From contig RPFO01000082.1 of NCBI GenBank assembly GCA_009746045.1, positions 3,297,768 through 3,361,767 of the forward strand: a stretch of 64,000 nt of DNA, read 5' to 3'. Positions 42,801 to 54,700 of the stretch are shown here, piece by piece. Below the pieces are notes generated by a model. The model saw only the letters and a program-made list of their open reading frames with translations. It searched no databases and was not told the DNA's origin. The translations under genes and the position numbers were made by a program. Each line of letters starts with the position of its first letter. Within the stretch, counting starts at the first letter, position 1. The stretch comes from Mesostigma viride. Lineage: Eukaryota > Streptophyta > Mesostigmatophyceae > Mesostigmatales > Mesostigmataceae.

Positions 42801-43025
42801 GATCGAGCGCCCCCGATCGAAGCGTGCATTCAGACCTGGCTGGACTGTTTGGGCTTGGAGGCGCGGGCAGTGGGGTTGGAGATTAGTGTCAAAACCGAGA
42901 CGATGGTGCTTGGGGCTACCAGTTGCCGCACTGCTGCTACTAGTGTACGGGACGGAGGTCCCGTTCTGTGAGCGCTTCAAGCTGCTGGTGAGCATGCTCC
43001 CCGACGTACCGATAGTACCTTCAAT
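39825..43025 (+). mobile_element. RTE-like LINE, decayed, endonuclease to reverse transcriptase
   Basis: Endonuclease pieces are WRFYFAGSG near 39828, LLDAAKATLPVGTAGSRFAP near 40132 and CSDHQLVCATIRL near 40438. After a linker and a foreign insertion (40741-41228) come PGPLYSGQDPKVLAARHRLK, then NYRGVCLQ near 42100, ARRLVEEVAAL near 42265, VVVDHVMRQARARFTALIEA near 42618, IYADDTTLI near 42775 and GLEARAVGLEISVKTETMVL near 42855. Many frame changes are present and no long frame survives. It runs opposite to the copy at 36680-39095. Confidence 0.8.
40741..41228. mobile_element. Possible solo LTR inserted in the LINE
   Basis: A 488-bp insertion of different composition interrupts the LINE linker. 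Its ends are a short inverted repeat, AGTTAGT and ACTAACT, and the 5-bp string GCACC flanks both sides. A TATAAATA box and an LTR-like layout are seen, with no coding sequence. The length and 5-bp duplication fit a solo LTR of an LTR retrotransposon; a small inverted-repeat DNA element is the alternative. It is younger than the LINE it sits in. Confidence 0.5.
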
Positions 43026-43124
43026 TAGCTCTGGCACTGTACCTTGTGGTCATCAGCTTGCGCCTGGCTTAGCTGACGTCTTGAGCCCACCTCACCTTTG
43101 AGTAGCATAAGCTATATGCGTCAG

Positions 43125-43175
43125 CCTACCTAATTAATTATAATTAAACACGTGCTCCCGTTGGGGAGTCACGGA
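43125..43175 (-). mobile_element. LINE 3' end with hairpin
   Basis: In minus orientation: GTG-A-CTCCC, loop CAAC, GGGAG-CAC, then an AT-rich TTTAATTATAATTAATT tail. The unpaired A in the 5' arm is kept as in other copies. Confidence 0.6.
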
Positions 43176-43625
43176 GCATCGAAGTGCTTTTAATCCGTGT
43201 GTGCGCACAACAGGAGAAAGGGCAGAGACCCCCAGTCTCCTTCATGCCAAAGGCATGCCACAGCTAGCTGCATGCGGGCGCGCTAGCTAAACGGACACGC
43301 TAACGATCCCGGGCAAACTGTTGTGGGACATGCAATAAGACCCATGTGAGCATATCATAACAAGGAGCGTGGGCAAGTAATCTGATCGAAGCCATGCAGG
43401 AGTCGTAGCATGGCTGTACGTACAAGGACTAAGGTATAAGGCTATGGCTGGGTGTGTACCGTGCGTTAGCGGTGCACGTGACTATAGGTATGGTGGCACA
43501 GCTAGTAGGCAAACATTCTAAGCATGGCTGCCATGGCGGCAGTGACTACCAATGAAGTCAAGCTAGGGCTACAAGCTATCAGTCTAGCCCGCTGGGGGCG
43601 TCCACACACATCTTGTGGTTGATCA

Positions 43626-44427
43626 TCAGGTCCCCTCCCCTCCAGTACACCTCAGTTGGGCTTCTGGGGGTCCTGCTTGTGGCGGAGGCCATTCAGGCCA
43701 CAGGTCACGTCGCTGCTGCTGCTGAGCGGGGGTCAGGTCGTCGTCCAGTGTCCAGGTGAGGTCGTGCAACCGCTTGCGACGAGAGAGGAACCGCTGCTTG
43801 TCCTCACGGGAGGGGAAGGTGAGGAGGACTGGTGGGGGAGCCGCCTTGTCCCGTGAGTGGGGAAGGCGGTGGCACCCACGCAGTTCTACCTCACCTACCA
43901 GGCCCATGAGGGTAAGGAGCTCAGACTCTGTGGTCCTTCAGCTCGTCGGCAAGGGAGGTTGACGTCTCACCTGCATGGCTTCTGGGGGAAACGACGCAGC
44001 AGCACCCGGCAGTCGCGGCGGGCGGGGTCGGTGGCCTCGATCCCGTTGTCGAGCCTGGCGAAGGTCTTTACTCTTCAAGCTCCTGGAGCTTCGTAGCGAT
44101 GGCGTCGGTGGTGGCTCGGTCGCTGTCCGCAGCACTGTCCGCATAGGAGAGGGGCGGCCGGAGGTCACCAGCATCCAGCCGGGGTCAGCTGGGATGCGAT
44201 GGTGGCCGTCTAGCTGCTCCGCTATCTTTGGGACCTGTGAGGCCAGGGCCTCGATCGGTGTGGGCGGTGATGGCGTCAAGCTTCTTTATGAGCACGCCGC
44301 ACTCGCCCTCCACCTGGTTTAGGCGAGAGACAAGTAGTGCAGCGTGCGTCTCAGATGCCTGCGCCGCGGTGTGCATGCAGCGTCGTGAACTGAGGCTGGA
44401 GCTTGTGGACGACCTTGGTTTCCACAT
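43626..44427 (-). pseudogene. LINE ORF1-like fragment
   Basis: The minus strand encodes a possible coiled-coil stretch (LLVSRLNQVEGECGVLIKKL) and, in another frame nearer 43650, PPPVLLTFPSREDKQRFLSR followed by LDDDLTPAQQQQRRDLWPEW. The latter resembles the RNA-binding (RRM-like and C-terminal) part of LINE ORF1 proteins, where a DDLTPxQ...RR element is typical. The parts lie in different frames, so it is broken. Which LINE it belonged to is unknown; RTE elements usually lack an ORF1, so it may derive from another family. Confidence 0.5.
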
Positions 44428-44639
44428 TGGAGCCTACCTATGGTATTGCACTGGTTGTATTGCACCCACAGTGTTGCGCCCCGGCATCATGCAGCGCACC
44501 ATGCTGCATGTGGAGAGAGCGCTCTGCACATGGCCTGCGCGCCCACTTGCGGCAGTGAGAGAAGCTAGGGCGCCCTCCCTCCTTCTCGCTGTGTATGTAG
44601 GGTTGAAGGTTCCTTTACATACCGGCTCTGTATTGGCAT

Positions 44640-44685
44640 GCCCACGTGACGCAGTCACGGGCTTATATATTAATTAATGCTCCCC
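44640..44685 (+). mobile_element. LINE 3' end with palindromic hairpin
   Basis: CCCACGTGACGCAGTCACGG followed by GCTTATATATTAATTAATG. It closely matches the 3' end of the LINE at 36150-36185. The body of this copy is not recognisable. Confidence 0.6.
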
Positions 44686-44784
44686 GACGCCGCCGACGAT
44701 GTGGAAACTCCGGCCGCATCGGCCTGGCGGCCCGGGCCAGTCTCCGCTCGCTCAACCCCTACTGGCACTCGAAGACCATGGGCA

Positions 44785-44835
44785 AGGACCGTAATTAATT
44801 TTTTTACGTACGTGCTCCCGCTGGGGAGTCACGGA
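44785..44835 (-). mobile_element. LINE 3' end with hairpin
   Basis: In minus orientation: GTG-A-CTCCC, loop CAGC, GGGAG-CAC, then an A/T-rich tail (plus strand AATTAATTTTTTTACGTACG). The body further along to about 45050 is decayed and shares CAACAGGAGAAAGGGCAGAGA-like sequence with 43200-43230. Confidence 0.6.
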
Positions 44836-45074
44836 GCTCCGGAACGTGCTTCTCAATCCAGGGCTGTATAATATGCACAACAGGAAGAAAGGGCAGAGAC
44901 ACCCTTTCTCCTTCATGCCAGAGTGCCCATGCCACAGCAGCATGCAATAAGACATGATGATGATAGACGATCCGGCGAATTCTGCATGTGGGTGCAATAA
45001 GGCCCGCGTGAGCATATCATGACAAGGAGCGTGGGCAAGCAAGCGAAGCATAGCTAGGGTGTAGTGCATTGCTT

Positions 45075-45520
45075 GAGGGCCGCAAGCGCGTCACGCTCTT
45101 CAAGTGTACGCTAGTCCTCACGGTGCTCACGTATGGCATCCGAGGTCGCATGGATGCTCACGGACAAGCATGGCCGCCTTGCTGGCCGGACGGTCTTTAC
45201 AGGATGCTTCGGACAGGTCCTGAACCTTGGGTTTTTAACACTTAGGTCGTTAGAGTCTTTGTATAACGGTATGCCGAGATCGCATTACGGACGAGATTGT
45301 AGGCAGCGTATAGTAGTAGGATAGCATTTGTAGGATATCTTGCTCGCACGTGGCCCGACCACTCAGTCCGACCGTTCAGTCAGGTAGACACCGACCTCGG
45401 TCTGGCCGGCCCCCAGCGGCTTGACAAGCCAGGGCGGCATATCCTGACCTGGCCTGGCCCCAAGGACATTCCTAGAAAAGATTGGCAAACCTGCCATGAA
45501 CCCGCCACGCATTTGAAAGT
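45075..45520 (+). mobile_element. LINE C-terminal fragment
   Basis: The plus strand keeps LFKCTLVLTVLTYG, equivalent to the LTYGAETWTL region, and later LAGPQRLDKPGRHILTWPGP, the GRHILTWPGP motif of the family. It is truncated and shifted in frame. Confidence 0.7.
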
Positions 45521-46161
45521 GCTGTCCTCCGGCTTTTTGCCTTTGCACTGTGTGCAGTTCTTGGACGTTTGGAATCATGGCATGGCTAACGTGATGACTG
45601 TGTTACGTCCTAAACTTCTACCACCACCTCTACCTCTACCCGGCCTAACGCTACCTAAACTAGTCAGGCCACCTCTACTTAATCCCCTAGCGAAAGACGA
45701 ACGAGACGGACCAGATCTCAATGCATTTACGTATGTATTACTATAATACGCCATAAGCCATTTACACAAACCCGTTTACTCCAGGAATAGAGGAAGGAAA
45801 CACAACTACACTGCCGTGACCCAAGCTAATATGTGTTAATTCATTTAACACACGCCGAGTGCCAACACGAGGGGTAGAACATGCATAAATGATCACCAAC
45901 GGTCCAGCATGCTCGGGCGGACCTGGCCCTCGCCTACAAATGTACAGATGCACGCTGGTCCACTACATTCTGCCCGAAGGATAAGGACCACTAGTAGTAA
46001 AGTACGCGGCGCGACGCCCAAAAGCATCCAATGCACCACAGTACTGTTACTAGGACAACAGTGTCCCAGTACAAACTACACGTAAACCTAGGAACGACCG
46101 AGACAAAGGACCTAATTTACGACCGTAACTACAACGAATCAGTGTTACGCGACGTAACAGA

Positions 46162-46503
46162 CTGACTAGCTAGACCTTTTCAGTGGTTTTCCATTTGCGG
46201 GTATTTCCTCGTAAATGGTGGGAGAGCGATCGCAGCAATGGTGCTCACCACTAGACACTCCCGGCCAGTTAGGCTCGAAACACACGCCCTGATCAAGCAT
46301 GCTGTTTCCGGCCCCACCGTCTAGGTCATCTAGTCGCCAGGAGCTACACGTAAGCCAGCCATAATTTCAATGCACAAGGATACACATTTCCATCACCATT
46401 CATCTTCATCATCCTGAACGACTCGAACACGCGGACAAGATAACGGCAGGCTCGAGCTACCATGGTCCGGATTCTCCCAATTTCTGGCCTGCGCTGGTTG
46501 TCT
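46162..46503 (-). repeat. Dispersed repeat family X, inverted long copy
   Basis: Near-identical over about 340 bp to the reverse complement of 14130-14462, including both ends. Confidence 0.85.
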
Positions 46504-46519
46504 CCTTGATATGCACAGC

Positions 46520-46860
46520 AGTTGCTGGGCGACCTAGTGGTCCCAGCCAAGTTTTATTATATAACACCGCAAGTCCTCCCTCTATCTTGCTTGGACTGCC
46601 ATGCAGAACAAGAAGAGGTGGCAGACCATTGTCGATCCAGGCCCACACGCCAGGCCCTGTGGGCTTGCAAGCCGGCCCCAGGCGGAAGGGGCGCTTTGCT
46701 GATCGGTAGCGTAGTCAGGATTTTTCTAGATTATACTTAGAGTTAGCTTAGTTAGCCTTAATTCGCGGCTTTGCCCACCTCCATCCATCAAGCAAGGGAA
46801 TATGTGCTACATGATCTCCCAACGGAGTCATGTTATAATTTTATTTAATTTTAATAGCGG
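46520..46860 (+). mobile_element. LINE C-terminal end with 3' hairpin
   Basis: LLGDLVVPAKF matches LLDDLVVPAQF of the LINE at 36680-39095. The 3' part has TATGTGCTACATGATCTCCC, AACGGAGTCATG and the tail TTATAATTTTATTTAATTTT (hairpin 46811-46831). It is a 5'-truncated insertion in plus orientation. Confidence 0.75.
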
Positions 46861-46934
46861 GAAACACGCTTCTTCTCCACAGCAGGGGGGTCAAATGTTG
46901 TCCTCTACTACCTGGGCCTACTTGGCCTGCATAT

Positions 46935-47010
46935 TCTGATTTTCTGATTTGGCACGCCGCAAATAGTGAAAACCATTTGCGTTCAGTGCCGGTCCGCGGA
47001 AAACGCGATC
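46935..47010 (+). repeat. Dispersed repeat shared with 13668-13731
   Basis: Same orientation and nearly identical sequence to the first copy. Confidence 0.8.
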
Positions 47011-47334
47011 TGCAAACGAATCCAGGCCGGAATCAAACTGGGGACCTCTCGCTTGTTCCAAATCATGGAGACTGGCCTAGCCCCCCCATTTCCTAGACAG
47101 TGTTGAGCACTCTTCCGAGAAACCGCCTCAGCTTTCTCTGTTGCCTTCTCCAAGGCAAATCCTTTCAAGGCATTCATTCATCAGCATAGCACAGACAAGC
47201 TTGCGCAAACCCACTAGACTAACAAGCTAGCAGCTGTGTACGCATGCTCAACCAGCCACGTCAGGTGAGCCATGCAAGTATATGCATGTCCAGGTGGCAT
47301 TTACCCGGTGCGGGGTGAGCCTGTGGGGTCCATT

Positions 47335-47336
47335 AA

Positions 47337-47379
<43 letters not shown>

Positions 47380-47900
47380 ATTAATTAATTAATTAACTAA
47401 CTAATAAATAGATAAATAAACTAGTGCTCGATCTGTTGGGGAGTCACGGAGCTGATTAACCCCGATGGATAGATTGATGGGTACACGCAATCCTACCGGT
47501 CTAGATAAGCTATATATCTACAAAACAATCCTACTCTATATCTATGGTGCCCGCGACCCTGGGGGTCTTGTCTAGCATGCATGCTTCCCACGAGTGCAAA
47601 CACGCGGCTTCCCCACTGGAGGGGGGTCGTTGTCCTCTATGACTTGAGCCCACTTGGCCTTGTCCATCATCTTTTTCCAAATCACGGAGAGGCCTAGGCC
47701 CCACATGTCCTAGCTCTACGAGCTGCTCTTTAAAGGTGTGGGCCTTGCGGCGTCTAGCCTGGCTGGGCCCAGCCCACGTGAGGAGGTGCCTGCCCGGCTG
47801 AGCGGGGCGCAGCCCTGCGCGGGGTCCATGGGTAGGAGCCCTTGCTAGAGAAAGGGCGGGGGAGAAGGAAGTGCGTGCCCTGGCCGGCCTTCCCATAGCC
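47335..47900 (-). mobile_element. LINE C-terminal end with (TAAA)n tail
   Basis: The minus strand reads GLRPAQPGRHLLTWAGPSQA and then a CARRGKHA-type end near 47560. The 3' region has CTCCGTGACTCCCCAAC and ends in the (TAAA)n and TTAATTAA run at 47335-47420, which is therefore the LINE tail and not an independent microsatellite. Confidence 0.75.
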
Positions 47901-47927
47901 CCCGGCAGTGCCTGCATACATCAATTA

Positions 47928-48206
47928 GACAACCAGCGCAGGCCAGAAATTGGGAGAATCCGGACCATGGTAGCTCGAGCCTGGCGTTATCTTGTCCGCG
48001 TGTTCGAGTCGTTCAGGATGATGAAGATGAATGGTTCAATGGCCGGAAATGTGTAGCTTTGTGCATTGAAATTATGGCTGGCTTACGTTTAGAGCGACTA
48101 GATGACCTAGAGGGTGGGGCCGGAAACAGCATGCTTGATCAGGGCGTGTGTTTCGAGCCTAACTGGCCGGGAGTGTCTAGTGGTGAGCATGTTTGCTGCG
48201 AGTGCC
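47928..48206 (+). repeat. Dispersed repeat family X, third long copy
   Basis: Begins AGACAACCAGCGCAGGCCAG and matches 14132-14385, then stops after GTCTAGTGGTGAGCA. Confidence 0.8.
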
Positions 48207-48739
48207 CGCATACATGTCTAATTGGTTGATGTGAGCAACCTTTTGGCTGTCTCACTTTGCATTACCGCGAGGTGTAAACCCACGGACGGCATGGATAACT
48301 AACCACAGCTCGCAACACAGCGTGATAATGTGTGGCATAACTGACATTTTTGGTCATATGTAAATAGCTGGGGCGTGGAGCAGCGATTGAGTGGCAATAC
48401 TATTGACATATGCGCTCAGTGCCTTTGTCAGGGGTTCATGCCAGAGCCTTAGTCAGAGGTTCATGCTTTGAACACGACCATAGAGGCCACTTATGATGAG
48501 GCCAGTCTTGGACAGGGTGTGTACCTGGGCGTGATGCCAGTCTCTCCAGTATGGACACGTTATATTTGTACAGGTCTGTCATTTGTCATGTGGGCAGAGG
48601 GCTGCCCGCCCCTACATGATGCGGGTATGTCGAGATGTCACCTGCTGGGAATGGGACATGCACAGAAGTATGACAGCAAATGGAAAATATCACTAGCTGG
48701 CAGAATAAATATATATCCTGGCTCATCTCATCGTTGTTG
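48207..48739. other. Spacer and 3' flank of the WD40 gene
   Basis: No open frame of note and no recognisable element. It presumably contains the 3' untranslated region of the minus-strand WD40 gene. Confidence 0.5.
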
Positions 48740-51700
48740 CTAGCTGTCGTCGGACGAGTAGCTGCCCTGTCGCTGGGGGTGGCCATTGCCCAAGTCCAGA
48801 TCTGAGTCACGGTTGCTGCCGCTACGGTAGCTGGCGCCGCCCCCATTGTCCTTGTCATCCTCTCCCGCGGACAAGTCGGAGCCGCTCAGCCCGCCCTGGT
48901 TGTACTCGTCGTCGTCCTCCAAGTCTGGTAAGGGGTACAGCAGGATGTTGTTCTGCTGGGTGCCCAGGAACACCTGCCAGGACGAGAGAAGCAGCAGGGG
49001 CGTGGAGCAAAGGTGCAAGAAAGGCGCGGCAAGGGAAGATGGGGCAGCGCGATTGCGGCAACACGTGTCCAGGGCGCAGACGTTGCGCCAGGGACATTGG
49101 AACAAACGGGGGTGTGAAGCAGACGTGCAAGAATGACAAGGTTCAGTGGTTAAATCACAGGCTCATTTTTGGCCGAGAAGGGCAACATGTGCGCGAACGG
49201 GGAGAGCAAAGGCAGAGTGAAGGGGTAGACGCATGAGCACACAGGCAAGGTTGTCGCATGACCCTTGGATGCAGGCCAGGTTGTCGCATGACCCATGGAT
49301 GCAGGCAAGGGTGTCCCATGACCCATGAGCACACAGGCAAGGTTGTCGCATGACCCTTGGATGCAGGCCAGGTTGTCGCGAGACCCATGGATGCAGGCAA
49401 GGGTGTCCCATGACCCATGAGCACAGAGGCAAGGTTGCCCCATGACCCATGGATGCAGGCCAGGTTGTCGCATGACCCATGGATGCAGGCAAGGTTGTCC
49501 CATGACCCATGAGCACAGAGGCAAGGTTGTCCCATGACCCATGGATGCAAGCCAGCGTAGGGAGGAGACTCCTGCAGAAAAGACGGCCCACGTGTTGCAA
49601 GGGTGAACCCCGGGGATAAATGGCATGACGCCATCTGGCAACTTGGGCATGGGGATGGGGATGGGCATGGGTGTGGGGATGGGCACGCCAGGTGTGGGCA
49701 AGCGGGGGGAAGCATGGGCAGCGCACAACACTGGCGCACACCTCGCGCGTGTCGTTCCGCACGGCCATGCAGCGGAACTCCTCGTGGTGCGCAAACGTCC
49801 GCACGATTTCACCCTGGGGGGTGGCAGGGGGCCAGGGCGGCAAGCATGCACAAGAAAAGATTGTGGGTGGGTGTGTGTGGGTGTGTGTGTGTGGGGGCAG
49901 ATGCCAGTTTATGTTATTATGATTCCAGTGAATGGTATCATGATTCTAGTGAATGGTAATATCATTCATTCATATGAATAGACACTAGAACCTCACTAGA
50001 AAGGTCTGATTCCAGTGAATGGTAATAACATTCATTCATATGAATAGACACTAGAACCTCACTAGAAAGGTCTGATTCCAAGGAATGGCATCATGAGCAC
50101 GCGGGATCACATGGTCATGCAAGGCGTCATATGTCGTGTGCGCCCCCTGGTCCATGCTTCGCAGTGTTTGTCATGCGGGCACCGCAAGGATGGCCGTCAG
50201 CGGCATGCGTGCAGCTGTTCCTGGGCCGGGAGGATGAGGGGTCTGGTCGGGCCGGCGAAGGACGGAAGCGAGCAAGCGCCTTGTAGCAGGGATGTCGCCG
50301 AGGCCAGAGCAAACACAGGCCAGAGCAAGCAGTTGCAGCAAAGGATGTCACCGAGGCCACCGTCGAGGATCTAGCACAGGTTACAGCGCAAGCTACGATC
50401 CAAGCATACAGAAGAGGCGAGAGCTGACGCGGGAGTTGTGGCAAGGCTACAGCAGCAGCTGAAGGAGAGGTGAAAGCTGGAGGATAGAGCTGAGGATAGA
50501 GCTGAGGCCAGAGCTGAGGCTAGAGCTGAGGCTTGGGCTGAGGCTAGAGCTGAGGCTAGAGCTGAGGCCAGAGCTGAGGATAGAGCAGAGGATAGAGCTG
50601 AGGCAAGAGAAGAGGCATGGCTCACCTGGCTGTAGTTCCAAATCAGCAGCTTGCCATCCAGCGAGCACGACAGCAGCTGGCCCGTGTCCGTCAGCATCGT
50701 CAGCGCGGTGACAGTCTTGCTGTGGCCCTGAAGCGCCTTGATAAACGTCCCTGTGTAGCTCTCCGTGACCTGCAGGGTGCGGGATCCGGGCGAGGGGCGC
50801 AGTGGGCGGGGGGTGGCAGGATTCGCGCAAGACAGAGCACGTTCAGCGCAAGTACAGTGTTTTGAGCGATGGGAATGCGGGCGGCTGGAGCATGTGCACC
50901 CCCGCTGATCTTTGCCGAGCATGCTAGCGTGGGAGCTTTCGCATAAGCATAAACATGACCCAAGCGCAGAATTAGACCAATTTGGGGGGATTGAACCCTC
51001 CCCCACCATGTTCCCAATGTGGACGCTGCCATCCCTTATGCTGCCACCATCCTCTATCATGGCATGAGTTGTCACACAACCCGACCCACCCACCCACCGT
51101 GCTCCAGATGCGGATGCCGTGGTCAATTACCCACCGTCCTCTATCGTGGCACGCGTGCCACAACGCCCGCCCGCCCGCCCGCCCGCCGCCCGCCCGCCCG
51201 CCCGCCCGCCCGCCCGCCCGCCCGCCCGCCGCCCGCCCGCCCGCCCGCCCGCCCGCCGCCCGCCCGCCCGCCCGCCCGCCGCCCGCCCGCCCCCGCCCCC
51301 GCCCGCCCGCCCGCCCGCCCGCCCGCCCGCCCGCCCGCCCGCCCGCCCACCCACCCACCAACCCACCCACCCACCCACCGTGTTCCAGATGCGGATGCTG
51401 CAGTCCTCTGAGCCCGAGAACAAAAAGTTGGCGTCGAGCGTGAGGCAGGTGATCGCCTCTCGGTGGCCCACGTGCGATCCCAGCTTGGACCAGGTGCCGG
51501 CATGCCACACGTGGATGAAGCGGTCGTTGCCGCCTGTGATCAGCGTGCCCTGGGGTGGGATGTAGGAAGAAGGGGAGCCGGGAGGGTGGCATAAGTGATC
51601 CGCGTGGCCTGGGCGGGGGGATACGGACGGAAGGGAATGAGAGGGTCATACAGGTTATAAGGGGCCCTGGGAAGATGCGCGTGCCCTGGGAAGGGATACA

Positions 51701-54700
51701 GTAAATAAGGGGCATTGGAGGGTCATACAAGTGATCACCGTTCACTGGGAAATCGGTGGAGTATAAGGGGAAAGAGAGAATAGGTAGAGTATAAGTGGAA
51801 TAGGTAGAGTATAAGGGGAATAGGTGGAGTATAAGGGGAATAGGTGGAGTATAAGGGGAATAGGTAGAGTACGAGGGGAATTGGTAGAGTACGAGGGGAA
51901 AAAAAAGTAAAATAAATTAAATTAAATTATAACATGACTCTGTTGGGAGATCATGTAGCACGTATTCCCTTGCTGGATGGATGGACGTGAGCGAAGCCGC
52001 GAAACCGAACTCAGGAGGGGAACTAACGAGGGGAATATGTAGAGTATAAGGGGACTAGGTGGAGTATAAGGGAAATAGGTGGAGTACAAGGGGAATAGGT
52101 AGAGCATAAAGGGAAAGAGAGAAAGGGGCTTTGTGCTGGTCAAGCCTAAGGCGTAACTAGCATCACAGGAAGGGATCAGCTTGCTCTTGGGTGTGTGTGT
52201 GTGTGTGTTAGAGATAGAAATTGAGGGAGCGGGGTTTGACGCGGGAAGCAGTGACAGCAAAACAAGGTAAGTGTCACGTAGATTACCAACATGCCTGTGG
52301 GGAGGGGTAGTATCGAAGGGAACCAGAGGCGGGGTTAGTGCAGGTAAAGCCGAAACGGTAATGGTAACTAGGCCATGTGTCACGATAAGTACAAGTGTGC
52401 CCTAGGAGTGGCAGGATGCGTAAGTGGTAAGGAGTTCAGGTGCAGTTTGCAGGACACCTAGGCGAAGCGCCGATAGTTTATTTACGCGCCCTGGGGGAGG
52501 GAAGTGGACGGGAAGCCGGAGACCGAAGGATTAAAAAAAAAGAAAAAAATTTAAATGCAGGGCGCATGCGGAAGTCGAGTCATGGCGTGTGCATCGTACA
52601 AGCAGACCATAAAACCTTATCATCGATCATCATCGATCATCATCGATCATCATCGATCATCATCGATCATCATCGATCATCATCGATCATCATCGATCAT
52701 CATCGATCATCATCGATCATCATCGATCATCATCGATCATCATCGATCATCATCGATCATCATCGATCATCATCGATCATCATCGATCATCATCGATCAT
52801 CATCGATCATCATCGATCATCATCGATCATCATCGATCATCATCGATCATCATCGATCATCATCGATCATCATCGATCATCATCGATCATCATCGATCAT
52901 CATCGATCATCATCGATCATCATCGATCATCATCGATCATCATCGATCATCATCGATCATCATCGATCATCATCGATCATCATCGATCATCATCGATCAT
53001 CATCGATCATCATCGATCATCATCGATCATCATCGATCATCATCGATCATCATCGATCATCATCGATCATCATCATCCATCATCATCGATCATCATCGAT
53101 CATCATCGATCATCATCGATCATCATCGATCATCATCGATCATCATCGATCATCATCGATCATCATCGATCATCATCGATCATCATCGATCATCATCGAT
53201 CATCATCGATCATCATCGATCATCATCGATCATCATCGATCATCATCGATCATCATCGATCATCATCGATCATCATCGATCATCATCGATCATCATCGAT
53301 CATCATCGATCATCATCGATCATCATCGATCATCATCGATCATCATCGATCATCATCGATCATCATCGATCATCATCGATCATCATCGATCATCATCGAT
53401 CATCATCGATCATCATCGATCATCATCGATCATCATCGATCATCATCGATCATCATCGATCATCATCGATCATCATCGATCATCATCGATCATCATCGAT
53501 CATCATCGATCATCATCGATCATCATCGATCATCATCGATCATCATCGATCATCATCGATCATCATCGATCATCATCGATCATCATCGATCATCATCGAT
53601 CATCATCGATCATCATCGATCATCATCGATCATCATCGATCATCATCGATCATCATCGATCATCATCGATCATCATCGATCATCATCGATCATCATCGAT
53701 CATCATCGATCATCATCGATCATCATCGATCATCATCGATCATCATCGATCATCATCGATCATCATCGATCATCATCGATCATCATCGATCATCATCGAT
53801 CATCATCGATCATCATCGATCATCATCGATCATCATCGATCATCATCGATCATCATCGATCATCATCGATCATCATCGATCATCATCGATCATCATCGAT
53901 CATCATCGATCATCATCGATCATCATCGATCATCATCGATCATCATCGATCATCATCGATCATCATCGATCATCATCGATCATCATCGATCATCATCGAT
54001 CATCATCGATCATCATCGATCATCATCGATCATCATCGATCATCATCGATCATCATCGATCATCATCGATCATCATCGATCATCATCGATCATCATCGAT
54101 CATCATCGATCATCATCGATCATCATCGATCATCATCGATCATCATCGATCATCATCGATCATCATCGATCATCATCGATCATCATCGATCATCATCGAT
54201 CATCATCGATCATCATCGATCATCATCGATCATCATCGATCATCATCGATCATCATCGATCATCATCGATCATCATCGATCATCATCGATCATCATCGAT
54301 CATCATCGATCATCATCGATCATCATCGATCATCATCGATCATCATCGATCATCATCGATCATCATCGATCATCATCGATCATCATCGATCATCATCGTC
54401 ATCGAAGTTCTAGTGCCAGTGACAGCCCTTTGGTCATAGAGGAAGGCATGCTTGCTACCCTGGGCACTTTCCAGAGCTATACCCCACAGAAAGATGAGAA
54501 GAGGGATAATGGACGTCCGCATAACACGATTAGCGTAAAAGATAAGCATTGTGATTAGCATTGAAAAAAAGGTTAATAGAGGCAGCATACCTTGGATGGG
54601 TCGTGCAGCAACGTGAGCACCTCCGTCCCAGGGTGCGCCTCAAACATGGTCAGCAGGTGGGGCCGGCTGGCCTGGCGCTTGCGCAGGTCCCATATGCCCA

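Noticed and set aside
47335-47420. Independent (TAAA)n microsatellite
   Set aside because: It lies exactly at the 3' end of a minus-orientation LINE fragment and is better explained as its tail.
52440-54558. Open frames of about 660 codons with SSSIIIDHHR repeats
   Set aside because: They are translations of the stop-free 10-bp array within an intron; every frame lacking a stop is open and no domain exists.
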